DNA of 64,000 bases from Hypomyces perniciosus. Taxonomy: Eukaryota > Ascomycota > Sordariomycetes > Hypocreales > Hypocreaceae. The stretch is taken from positions 3,348,001-3,412,000 of the forward strand of contig SPDT01000002.1 of the NCBI GenBank assembly GCA_008477525.1, read 5' to 3'. Within the stretch, counting starts at the first letter, position 1, and every line of letters begins with the position of its first letter. This document shows, one piece after another, positions 33,001 through 44,675 of the stretch. The notes below the pieces were generated by a model. That model had not been told where the DNA came from and did not search any database. It saw only the letters and a program-made list of their open reading frames with translations. Position numbers and translations under genes: made by a program.

Positions 33001-35804
33001 GAGATCTGTGAATGCCAGTCATCCATCCGCACGGAACACATACATACATGCAGCAAACATTATTGCATGACATGCTGGACAGCCACCGAGGCGGTATGGA
33101 TAGGAATTCGGGTCCCGCACGTGGCGGCGGCCGTTCTGTTGAACGGTCATCATTCCAGTCCGCCACGTATAACCCACGAGGCCTTCCGTTCCCGACAAAT
33201 CGGTTACTTGCAGTGACTGACGGGCGATTCGGCTTGCCAATGACTGGCTTTCTATGGAGAACTTTTGTCACCTGCTGGCTGCAGAAGAGGAGATACACGT
33301 ACATGCAGCGTCAATCATCAATACATATGCACGACAAAATGCAAAGCTTGTTGACTAGGGGTGCAAAAAAGGCTCATTCGCCTCGCACATCACGCAACAG
33401 CAGGGAAGAGAAAGAAAAAAAAAAGGCAAAAAGGTCATGCGAAAAGCATATCCTAGCATCAACTCCCCATAATAGTATACATAGGTACAGAGTACACAAC
33501 ACGAAAAATAGAGTGAACACTGGTCTGTAGGTATTTGTATTTCCTTCTAATACTCGTACGCACCCAATTGGTATTGGTCCTTTAGCAGGATGATGAGATG
33601 TCAAATGTCATATCCATGGATTTTGTGTGGCCATAGCGCACAGCCAGCCAATGCCATGTCACTATTTTCTCTAGGTATCACTGTACGTATTGACTTACTC
33701 GTATCGACCTGTGCTCCGTACGGAGTCCTGCTGCCATCCATGTTCAAGACGGAACTCCGAACAAGACATGCGGCCGAGCTACGGATTGCATGACATGCGC
33801 CTCATCACGTTATGCAACGAGCCGTCCTTTCCCTAATTTTTAATATGGGTGCTGTCAACCCTAGCCTTAGCCTGTTCTAACGGGCCTCGCCGATGCAGTG
33901 AAGCAATAAAACGGGGCCCAACCTCAACACATAGAGCACATGTGTAGCGTCTCGAGGGCTTGCTTCCTGTATGTATGTACACACATGTACGGAGTAAGAC
34001 GCTCATAGACGCTGGCGCAGAGTGGGTTTTGCTCAGTACCCAAGGTGGAGTTTTGCTGCTTGCAAAAGAACCTTGAGGACAAGTTCCAGCAGCGCTAGAC
34101 ACCAAGGTAGAGACGGGGCTGGGGGGGGGGGGGGTTTGCTCTTAGCTCTTAGTTGCTCCGAGCCAGCGTTGAATGAAAAGCCCAACATGCAACTGTTTTA
34201 GCATACATTCGCACTGCTCTAGCATGACTTTTTGTAAGTCCCAATCTCGACCGGCTCCAACATGACGCAGCGGTAGCACTTGAGATGGCGCGTCTGGCTT
34301 GACATTTGACATCTGACAGCGAGAGGCGAGGCGGGAGGCGGCGGTCATCTTCAGTTTTGGACATGACATGACGGGGGTGACAGGTCAATAGTAAAGATTG
34401 CTTGACTCACGGGCATTAAACCAACAAACCAAACCAAACGGTGTTGCCGACGTCAAAGGCCAATGCATTTGGCATCACGAGCCCCAGAGGGAACGTTGCG
34501 GCCATCCGTCCGAGACGTCCGTATGGAAGAACTCCGCAACTCGCCGAGTTTTGACAGACGATGAGGGCCAGCGCGAGTTTTTGCCGGGACAAGGCCTTTG
34601 CGGATGGAGGAACGGGTTGGCGCCGAAGCGCATTCACAAGCACAGGCAGCTGCTGCACTCACTCACTCCTACGACCCTCTCTCGCTCTCGCCATGCGCCA
34701 TGTACTCGTAGTACGGAGTAGTGGCAGCACATACTCGTATGCTGTGCCAGTCCCCAATCATCGTCGTTGCAGACGGCTCCTCTACTCTCTGCCTTATCTC
34801 CTCGGCGGCTATGGTGGCCAAGCAGGGAAACTGGGAAGAACACTCTGGAGGTTGTCCTATTCGGGCCTAGCCGCTGACCAGGCTCTTTGCCTCTCGCTCT
34901 GCCCCCTCAGACTCGGACCTCAGACCCTCTCCACTTCAATCCCATCAATCACATCTCCAAACTTCATCACCACACACCACCATCACCGCCACAGACACGC
35001 CCCTAATCCCGGCCCCTGACGTGCAGACGTGCAGCACTCTAGACTGGCACCACAATGCGAACAACGGCCCTAAATCGAACCCCTGTTTCCCCATCATGTA
35101 CGGAGTACCGCATGCAAGCTTCTCCTAATACTACTCCCACCCTTCTCTTCTCTGCTGTCCGCCTCGGTCCACGGCCGTCCTCGGCTGCTCTCGCACATCC
35201 CTGTCTCTCGAACGCTGCCCTGGCAGGCCAAATGAACACTGGAGAGTCCTAGGAGAATGGCATCGTGGCCGCGGAGGAACCCAACTGGGGGTCTTCTGCT
35301 CCTGCACACCCTCCCCACAGAGCCAACCTGGCAGGCCTCTCGACCCTCTTCATGCGCAGGTCCCGCTGATCTCCTCCTCCTCACTCCACGGCCGCTCCAT
35401 TCTCAGTACCGCTATTCTGCAAGGTGTGAGCCAAGCTTGATTGTGAGCCATTCCCTATCAGCCGGGCCTAGGCGGCACCCAGCAACACCACTCGGGGGAC
35501 CCTCCTCTTCATACATAACCCTCGCCATGCCCGTTCCCTCTCAGAGCAGCCCCCAGCTCTCGGCATATCTATCTCATATCCTCAATCAGCCTTCATCACC
35601 TCTCTACTTTACTTTACCTCTTCACCATCGTCCATCTCTCTTTATTGCTTCCACTCGTCTACTGTCTGCTACGTCGATCCAACATTGACTACTGCCGTCT
35701 ATCCCGGGACGCTTACTTCTAAGAAGGACGCGTATACGCCTTTCTTGGAAACCTCTGTATCCTTGACGGACGATATCCCAATTCGACCGGGTCTATCAGC
35801 TATC
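30001..35804. other. Long gene-free stretch, right half, leading to the transcription-factor gene
   Basis: No supported coding exon. It contains a G14 run (34121-34134), palindromic 9-mers at 33988, 34712 and 35099, and CTCCGTACGGAG (33714-33725). From about 34.6 kb it becomes pyrimidine-rich and looks like promoter and long 5' leader of the Zn2Cys6 gene. A 143-codon frame (35257-35688) ends 116 bp before the factor's ATG and could be an upstream ORF. Confidence 0.6.
34121..34134 (+). repeat. G14 homopolymer
   Basis: Fourteen consecutive G, in gene-free DNA. Confidence 0.9.
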
Positions 35805-38223
35805 ATGACCGCTCCTCTATCACAACCGACAGTGGCTGTGTCCCTGAAAGACGCAGGCCAGATCCGCAAGCGCAGAAGACGCGCCACCGCTGGTGGTGCT
35901 GCCGACGATTGCTTCACCTGCTCCAAGCGCAATGTCAAGTGCGATCGCCGCCGCCCGTACTGCTCACAATGTCTCGAGATTGGCAATGAGTGTTCTGGTT
36001 ACAAGACGCAGCTTACTTGGGGTGTTGGTGTCGCCAGCCGAGGCAAGCTCCGTGGTCTGTCTCTGCCTATTGCCAAAGCACCTCCTGTCACCCGCGAACC
36101 CAAGAAGTCGCCCGTTGTACGATCAAGAGCCAACCCAGGCGCTGTGACTCTATCGCCATCCTGGGGAGAGCACAACAGGTCTCGCGGGTCTATACCGAGG
36201 CCCATTGACATTCCTTCCGCTCCTCACCATCCTTCCACTCCGGCATACCCAGTACCAGGCTACGATTATATGCCTCTATCCCACCACAGCCCCACACCTC
36301 CTCTGCCTCAGGGCAGCTGGGGCAGCGTCAACTACTCTCCCAACCTCGTTCATTCGCCAGACCCGACTCCGAAGTACCAGAGGTTCCCCCTCAACCTCAG
36401 CACTGATGTGCTCTCGTCCTCTATCGACTCGGTCAACAGCGAGATCGACTACCTGTCTCCTCTGAGCCAGTCGTACCCGCGTGAAGAGATGCCCTTTAGC
36501 CATAGCCCGACCATGATGTACGACGGATACCTCGCACACCACAGCTCCCCTATTGCACAAAGCCCTCCGCCGGTTATTCTTCTTGATCACTGCCGCACTC
36601 CAACATATCCTGGCCTTGTCTATGCTCCTCCCCCTGAGTCGAACCACAGCCTCAACTCCCATCTGGATCCCTTCGAGTCGCACCTTGGCCACAAAATTAT
36701 GCGGGAGTGTGACAGCCTCTGTGAGCATCACATGGCGACTTGCCCGGCATTCCCATTCTAATGAGCGAGCAGGTGTCCCTGAAGTCGATGCCTACGCCCC
36801 ACTTTGGCCACCTTCACACAATTGGGAGGAGGAGATAAAATCACCCCGGACTGAGGGCAACCCATCCCGATGGCCTGTGTCGCAGCAGCCTCGCCCAGTG
36901 CACGTCAACAAAGACCTTTTGGCTAAGATGGCCTTCTTCATGGATTACTACAAGATCACCATGGCACCCTCCTTGGTCTTCATTGACGGGCCCCACAACC
37001 CTTTTCGGGAACACATTCTTCGACTGGCTATTGACAACCCGGGTCTGCAGCATGCCATCTGCGCCTTGTCAGCTTGTAACTTGCGGATGAAGCGGAGGCT
37101 TAGCCTTGGACATGACACAAGAGAGCTGTCACAGAAGTTGATGGCCGAGAAACAGGTTGCCGAGGCAATGAGTGGCGCCGAGATTCAGGACCAGTCCCTC
37201 TCAGAGGAGTTCCAGCACCGTAACCTAGCTGTCTACCTTTTGAACCAGCAACTCAACGACCCAGTTAAGTCGTGCCACGACTCGGTGCTGGCGACAATTC
37301 TTCTTCTCTGCCACTACCGGATGGTAGAGTCTGGTGTCGCCAAGTTCCACACACAGTTTGCCGGCGTGCGCAAGATCTTGTCTATGAGACGGTCACAAAC
37401 ATTTGGCTCATCCAAGGAATCTTCCTGGATGGAGACTCTATTTACCTACTTTGATGCTATCTCCGCTAGTATCAATGATCGGGAAGCTCAGTTGGCACCC
37501 GGTTTCGAGGGCGTCTCACCAGACGTCCAGAACCTCCCCCCTGGGGCTGAGAACATGGTTGGCTGTGATCGCCGCCTGTTCAAGACTATTGGCAAGCTGG
37601 GCCGCCTGAACTTGCTATCCCAGAATCGACCGGTCCACGGCTCGGATGGACCAGCCGACCTCCAACAGACGGCCTTTGGCGATCAGTACAAATTCTGGAG
37701 AGAATGGAAGGAAGCAAGACAGGAACTTCAGAATTGGCAGTTTGATGCCTCGGCTGTGGCAATCTCACTGCCGGGCTCGCCCACTACGGGACAGCTACAT
37801 GACATTGGATCGGTCTCTGAGGCATTCCGCTACGCAGCTCTACTCTACTCAGAGCGGCTAGCAAACCCCAGCATGCCACCTACACATACCAACTTCCAGA
37901 ACCTGGTGAGCCAGGTTGTATACTACGCTACAAGTTTGGAGACGGGCAGCACAGCAGAAAAGTTCCTGCTCTGGCCACTGTTTGTGGCTGGGTCAGAATG
38001 CGTCAATGTGTTGCAACAGAACATCATCCGCAACAAGTGTCGAGACATCATGAGCCGGTCGGGCTACATGAACAGCCTGGCGGCTCTGGATGTTCTGGAG
38101 AAGCTGTGGTCAGGTAACTTCAACGATGCCACGCTTCGAAACCAGGCCACGGCGGGAGGCCCCTTCAACTGGGCTAAATGCCTTGGTGGACCAGGTGCCG
38201 GGGTCGAGTGGATCATGTTCTAG
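35805..38223 (+). CDS. Zn2Cys6 fungal transcription factor
   Basis: Two exons, 35805-36720 and 36773-38223, giving 788 aa. The intron is GTGAGC...GAGCAG with a TTCTAATG branch and rejoins CDSLC to VPEVDAYAPLW. RKRRRR (about 22-27) precedes the binuclear cluster CFTCSKRNVKCDRRRPYCSQC and its next Cys (ECSGYK), giving the six-cysteine C-x2-C-x6-C-x5-C-x2-C-x6-C Gal4-type pattern. A Ser/Pro/His-rich disordered region (about 85-330) and an all-helical fungal regulatory domain (about 380-788, Fungal_trans_2-like) follow. It resembles fungal proteins often labelled Moc3-like; target genes unknown. The frame is open above the ATG to a TTG at 35685, but 35805 is the first ATG in this frame. The unusually long upstream gene-free region suggests complex regulation. 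Confidence 0.92.
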
Positions 38224-40210
38224 TGTTTTCAATCTACGATATACGTTTTATGGTGGATCAAAAAGGATGACGTGATGACGTTGGACGGCAAGGGAAAAAT
38301 ACACGAGATATGGGAACCACGATTGAATGTACGAGTATTCTTATGTTACCAGTTGTGTGGTACTGGCTCAATGGGTTGGTTGCATGGCGAAGGGGGCAGT
38401 TCTCTCTCTTATTTTAGCATTGTACATTTTGTGAAAATTCGAATTCTGTTGATATTACATTTCGTTCGAGTATCGAGCCTGGGACTTGTTGGAACTTTTT
38501 TTTTTCATGCACTCCGCCTTGTTACCGTACAGCCACTTCGTGATTGTGTGGGATCGTCACCTCATTCTCGGTGGGCCCGCCTTCACGCTCCCATTTTCTT
38601 TGTGAGTACTACTAATAATCCATGAATGCAATCCCCATCTTGCGGATATAAAAACACACACAATTGGCTGGCTGCAAGGCACCAGGAACACCATGACGCC
38701 GAAGACACGCATAAAGGATGATGAGACGAGACAATTAGGCAGAAGAGCGGCTATCGTCCCCTGCCGAGGATGACACCTAGGTACTTAGGTATGCCACGAT
38801 CGATACGGCTAGGTGATGTTACGATCAAAATCCATGTACTCAGTATGACAGACAGGTTACATCTCGGAAGCGCCGAGTGTTGAATTTTGCTACGTTCGTT
38901 TTTTTTCTCCGAAACGTGTGTGTCTGTGTGTTGAGACTTGTCTGTCTGTGTGGTGAACCAAGATCCATATTTTTTGCTGTACTCGTAGCTATTTTGGGGT
39001 CTCGGTCACGTACCGACGTCCAATACCAAGTAGGTATGGACCCTGATAAAAAGGACCGGTTGGTGAATTACACGATCTTGCGCTGTTGGCTGTTTTAGCG
39101 GTTATGTACCTCATGTAGCCAGTACGAGTACGGATGCTTTGCTGACGCTCTATGTCTGTCATTGCGTTCATGATGCCACCACGGAGTACTCCATAGCATA
39201 CTATAACTACATAGATGATAATACGGAGGAATAACACTTGGGCATTAATACTACGACGACGTTAAAGACACGGGAGCAAAACCCCCTAGTGGTGGCGGCC
39301 GGGGCGCCGAGTGCCGATGTTTTCAGATCAGCGGCAGTCGCCCAGAACGGGACAGAGACGGGAAGAAGACGAGGTTATGGATACAGAGATTTTGCAGAAA
39401 TGACACCTGATTGGTGGTCTTTTTCGTTTCGGTGTTCTTTCGCTTTGACGTAGGCTAGTATGTTAGATGCATGCATACTCCGTACACATATGTATGAAAA
39501 ACGTGCAATGGGAGGGAGGGGGGGTTCCCATGTTTGCTGCCTAGTACCAAGTGGTAGACTTATGCATCTTTAGCAGAGCTATGAGAGCTATGGATGTTAG
39601 CTAGAGTCGCAGGGGAGGAGGAGTATTGGGATACTGTGGTAGGAGAGCGAATGAGAGAAAAACGTGTGTGCCGGCAATGTCCGTGCTCAGCCATTGATCG
39701 CCAATTAGTGTGGATTTTTCGAATCGCAAAGGACTAAAATTCGGCACAAAAATGAGTCGGTGGCCTGTGTTCTGCGGCTTGCATGTATGTTGGGAAGATG
39801 AGACGGAGCGACATGAGAAACACTGACTCCTCCATTTTGGAGCAACAGAACTACTCCATACATTCTCCGCAGATGCTCCATACCTTGGGCACAAAAAAAC
39901 GGTGAATCCAGAGATAATACGACATAGATAGATAGTTGCGGGGAACTCCGTACTCCGGTGATTGGGGCTTGATAGCGCTGCGTGGGGGGAGGCAGCTAAA
40001 TGAGACCATCTGATAACCCTGAATACGACACAAGAGTGAGTGGACTAATACAAGAGCCATGATTCATGAGGTGCAAGTTGCCCATCCCAGGAACGCACGT
40101 AGTCACGGGACGAGTCGTTTGCAGCAGTTCCTCACCTCAGCGCTAGCAACATTCAGGCAACTGGCATCGACGATCATGAGGTTAAAAAAAAGCCCCGAAA
40201 GGAACGAACC

Positions 40211-40228
40211 ACTGACTGACTGACTGAC
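40211..40228. repeat. ACTG microsatellite
   Basis: ACTG is repeated about 4.5 times without change. Confidence 0.9.
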
Positions 40229-41055
40229 ACCATACAACCGTAAAGAGTAACGGAGGGCGCTGTTTGACACTCTTGATTGGCGAATTGGGTTCAGTGGCAT
40301 TTTGCTTGGCTGTGAACTGCTCCCCGGGCCGTTCTTAGCTGGCGAATCCCATTCAGTTGGAACTCCTTCGGATAGGTTACGAGCTCTTGGGTTGTGTGGA
40401 CTCTAGTTTGTTGGTATGACCCGTACGAGTATACTATCGTATGTGACTTGGCCAGAGAGACAGCACACGGCTGCCTCCGATTACGGGCCAACGAACCATC
40501 TATGTCTGCCGCGTCAATAACGAGTTGATTCACACAAACTCATCGACAACTGCCGGTCCCCATCACCACGCACGCCAACTCGGACATAAAAGTGGTGATC
40601 CTCCCGTCTCATTGCAATCGTGGAAGGCTTGGTGGGTGGATAAGAGCTAGAGGGGCATTTGAAGGGCGTGCGTGTCTATAATAGCACTACCTCAATGAAG
40701 ACATATGTACTCATTTCCATGGTTTCATCTGTTCCGCTCCACGGAGGGGGGGGGCGCCCTTTCGGAGAGACATGACACGTTGAGTCCATGTAACTATAGT
40801 ACTATAGTAGAGCACAGACAACACAACGCTGCATGTGCACACGGCAACAAATGAATACGGCAGTTTTCAAGATCAGATGAATGGAGCACAGAGGGACCAA
40901 CGTGTTGGTTTGGCAATAGTGGTCCTTTGCTGGGACTCTGAGTGATTGACGCTGTAGCAACGTGTGTTCGTAATTCTCCATGATCAGCCGCTACTATTAG
41001 TGACGGAAAATCATCAAGCCCCTACCACGTTTCGACAGGGTCAAAACATACCTAG

Positions 41056-41087
41056 TACGGAGTACGAAGTACATATACTACTCCGTA
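41056..41087. repeat. Cluster of three palindromic 9-mers
   Basis: TACGGAGTA (41056-41064), TACGAAGTA (41063-41071) and TACTCCGTA (41079-41087) are packed in 32 bp. Confidence 0.9.
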
Positions 41088-41900
41088 TATACGAGTATTT
41101 ACAGAAACCAGTGTTGGCGGATCTACACCCCCCCCCTCCTTCTCCACAAGTCGCAATCAGATCCCTGGCGATGCATGTCCCATCCCCCGAGACAAAGGAG
41201 GGACGAGGGGGTGTGCAGATTCTTCCTCTTTTTTTCTCTTATGGACCGTTGCCATCGGTTGTCGACGTGTAAATCGGTTTTCTGGAACGATGGCTGTCTG
41301 TGCATACATGTGCATGTCAGATAGGCATTATATAACGCAGCAAGATGAACTACTACTGCCACCACCACCACTGCTGCTGCTACTACTAGTACCAACCTGT
41401 CAGCGTACTCCGAAATTCACACCCCTACCTAGGTACTACAAGTTAATCGAATGAATGGAGCTCTCGAGAAGACCCGAGAAAGCGGGGCACAATTGGCGTC
41501 TGCACAATGATGACGATGACAAGGATGTATACGCTCTGACAGAGGGGGGAAAAAAGTTTTAGCACTTGGATCAACAACGAGGCAGTTCATGGCCCGTCTT
41601 ACTTGCGAGTAAATGCTCGGGGAACGAAACACCGATACAGATATCCAAAAGGACCCGTATGAAGATGTATGTGTACGAGTATGTAGGTGGTATGTACATG
41701 GGCATGTCCATTACAATGCTCACCCCCCCCCTTTCAATGGACACGCACAGAATCCCTCCAGAGATCCATCGTCGACACCCCAGCCAGCAAGGACTCGTCT
41801 GCCAGACACACAAACAGGGCTTGGCAGCAGTGCTTGCAGTTGCTTTTGCTGCTGCACTCCATTCTGCAGCAGCACGGCACGTAACACCAGCAATGCAGAC

Positions 41901-41923
41901 CTCCGTCTCCGTCTCCGTCTCCG
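41901..41923. repeat. CTCCGT hexamer repeat
   Basis: Three CTCCGT units plus CTCCG. The unit shares CTCCGT with the dispersed TACTCCGTA element. Confidence 0.9.
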
Positions 41924-43391
41924 AATACTACGGAGAAACACAGCTCCAGACCTTATCTAGAGTCCAAAAAGGGGACACATTGCATCCCCAAACTCCTCCT
42001 TCATAGCCCTTTCACTACTGCTCCTGGTTCTACCATACTAAAACTACTACCTCATCGGAACCCACCGATGCAGTGTTTCGTCATCTTATCCGTTTCCGTC
42101 ACTTCTTGCATTAAGTTAAATAAGCGAGCCCTTGCATAGTCAACGGGTCTGCGGAATAGGTAGTATTACTAGGTACTATACACACTTTAAGATAAGCATG
42201 AATATCAGAGCCCCTCGCTGTCGTCCCTGCATCTTATCGGTGTTACTACCCTCTTTCAGAATTTCTTCAGCCTCCTCTTCATTTTCTTTCTTTCCATGTG
42301 ATTCCTCCTCTCCGATGGAAGACCGATTGCGGAGGACAAAAACGAGGCCCAGTTAAACTGCCAGAGCCCACCGACAAGGGGGCCCAAAAATCCTACACCT
42401 TGCTTGGCAACTGCCCGTATACATGCGTACGAGTACGAGATGAATGCAGTAGCATGGTCTTAGCACCCTTGAGGTTTCTATCCAGGGCCCATGGCCTATT
42501 CCTACGGAGGATCTTCATCCCCAGATCCCAATATGCAGTGTTTCCCCAGCATTTAACGGTTTCTTCTGGGGACATGATCCTGCACGTGGCTGGGTTGATG
42601 TGCCTATTGGGCTCTTTGTCATGGATACGACCTCGCCATTGTGGGAGCATTATCACGCGACCTCATTCCAACATTCTTCGTTGCTATGCAATACAAACTG
42701 AATGCTACGCTGTAAATTTACGGTTGCAATCAAGTAGGTAGGTAAATATTATCCGCGTAAAGTAGAGTGAATTCTCGTCTTGACCCTGCTGTCATGGTAG
42801 TGGCTCCATCAACACCTTGCTCTCGAAACGAAGAATCACATCAAGACAATTGAAATCTGTTCGTATAGCAGCATAATCGCCGATAATTATATTAAAAATC
42901 TCCTCGTATAGCCTAATCCCCGACAATTCAAAAACCGCTTGGCCCATGGTATTCCTACTCGTACGCGTCTGCTTCATCCGCTTCATCCGACCTATCCGCG
43001 CATCCTGATTATGTACTGCCCTGCTCGCTATCTCACCCATGCCCACATTTCGCACACGCCGCTGGTTACGGCCCGTCCGAAGGATGTGTAGGGTTCGAAG
43101 GAGGCACTGGGGAACGCTCCGTTGCCGAAACGTAGATCATTAAATTTGCCGTGTTGGTGATCCGATACATATCGAGGATTTTTGTGATCAACGATGGATT
43201 CCCATCCCTCTGGCCGGGCACGGCGACATTTGCATCCCTCCGGTGGCGATGGCGCTTGAAAGCTGACAACACTTCGCCTCGGTAGGATCTGTCCAACTAG
43301 TTAGCTAACCGTCCTTGGGTGAAGCCTTGTCAGCCAGCATCATACTGTCTGCTCGGGTGGAGAGTGTTAGTGAGTCTTTGGTACCTTTGAT

Positions 43392-43916
43392 TCAGAGATG
43401 CTGGTCCGCGATTAACATCGCCGGAGTCCGAAGGATGTCCTTCACCACGACCAAATCCCATTTTCTGACACTCTTGAGGTACTGCAGCCGGGATGTTGCC
43501 TTCTCGGGTTCGCCGGCAAACCGGTACTTCCATAGCTGGTTTCCGTACGCGGCGGTCCAATCCTCTGCCCACTGTATCTCCTCTATGATACTCATACTCA
43601 CTCTGTCCCGTCGGTGGTTCTCGATATCCTCGCGCATCATAAGGTCCGCGGTGATGTTTGTGCGCTCATCCTTGGACAGGGTCACGTTCTTTTCGGCCCT
43701 ACGGAGGAGTTTAGCCCATTCGAGAGCTCGCTCGTCGTCATGCTTGCCCCAGTGTTGGCCGTGGCACTCCTCGCAGTAGCCACGGTACTTGGTTGCGACC
43801 ATGATCAGCTGCTTTCCGGGCTCACAGAGGGCGTCACAGTCCAGGGTGCATCCCAGCTTGAAGAGCCGGTAGTGCCCGCACCGGAGGAAACGGATCATGC
43901 CAATACAGCAAGGCAT
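43392..43916 (-). CDS. Small Cys/His-rich protein of unknown function
   Basis: A single frame of 174 aa, no intron needed. The N-terminal third carries MPCCIGMIRFLRCGHYRLF, then GCTLDCDALCEPGKQ and YRGYCEECHGQHW: nine Cys plus His residues spaced like a zinc-binding knuckle or two. The rest is charged and helical (RALEWAKLLRRAEKN, then ENHRRDRVSMSIIEEIQWAEDW) with two Trp/Tyr-rich turns. No signal peptide or membrane segment. I do not recognise a named family. The start MPCCIG is kept because the Cys motif begins there. It lies upstream of DUG3 on the same strand but 759 bp away, so there is no sign of linkage. Confidence 0.6.
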   Translation of the reverse strand: MPCCIGMIRFLRCGHYRLFKLGCTLDCDALCEPGKQLIMVATKYRGYCEECHGQHWGKHDDERALEWAKLLRRAEKNVTLSKDERTNITADLMMREDIENHRRDRVSMSIIEEIQWAEDWTAAYGNQLWKYRFAGEPEKATSRLQYLKSVRKWDLVVVKDILRTPAMLIADQHL

Positions 43917-44675
43917 GTTGTTATTCCAGAGATAGTGACGGTCTAAGCAATTAAGTGAATTGATGAATGAACAGGAGCGAAAAGTGGCAGTTGGGAGAAT
44001 AATATAGAGGAAATACTATGTACGTATGATGAAAACCTACTTGTCATCTGATGGGCTTAGACTGGTGGACGCTGTTAAGCTTCACTCACGATGGGCGCTG
44101 GGAAGCAGCCACTGACCTTAATGATTGCCTTAACGAACTTTAGTCCATGTTGTCTGTAGCAACCCTCGAGACTTCGCTTGCTGTGAGAATAGACTTCCCT
44201 TTGACTGGGCCCAATCTAAGCACCATGGTGTTGATAACTGAGAAGTGGCGTTTGATAGCATATGAGCCATGGGCTTCATCCATCATAACCAGTTGCTCCC
44301 ATTGCAAGGTTCACCACGAGTGAGCGTATCTTCGACGAGGGCATCGTGAGATGACGTTAACGAAGTAGAATCGTTTGTATTACAACGGCATGTCCAACGC
44401 CAATTCCTTATTTTAGTCAGTACATGAAGTCACCGATCATTCTTCGGTCGCGCCCCAACGAACTTTATCCCCCCTTTAGTATACATAGACGGTCAATCCC
44501 GCGTCTAAACAACCTCAGTGGAAGAGCTTTTCGCTGCGTTTTTGGCCTCGTTTTCGTTTACATCTGCCATGCCGGTTTTAAACGAAGCCTGACGATTCGC
44601 CCCCTGCGAATCTCGAGCATATTGTAAGAACCATGGACAAGACTCACACCAGTGTGTCTATATGTCGATAGGATC
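43917..44675. other. Intergenic; no gene seen
   Basis: Promoter side of the Cys-rich gene and 3' flank of DUG3. Nothing else is recognised. Confidence 0.6.

Larger units (their letters stand above)
38224..43391. other. Gene-free 5.2 kb
   Basis: No supported exon; short frames only. It contains tetranucleotide and hexanucleotide repeats (40211-40228 and 41901-41923), a G-run near 40746-40754, a C-run near 41129-41139, stacked TACGGAGTA/TACGAAGTA/TACTCCGTA units (41056-41087), and the same 9-mer at 39476. Confidence 0.6.

Noticed and set aside
41566..42006. 146-codon open frame
   Set aside because: Runs through microsatellite-like triplets and the CTCCGT repeat; the protein is low-complexity.
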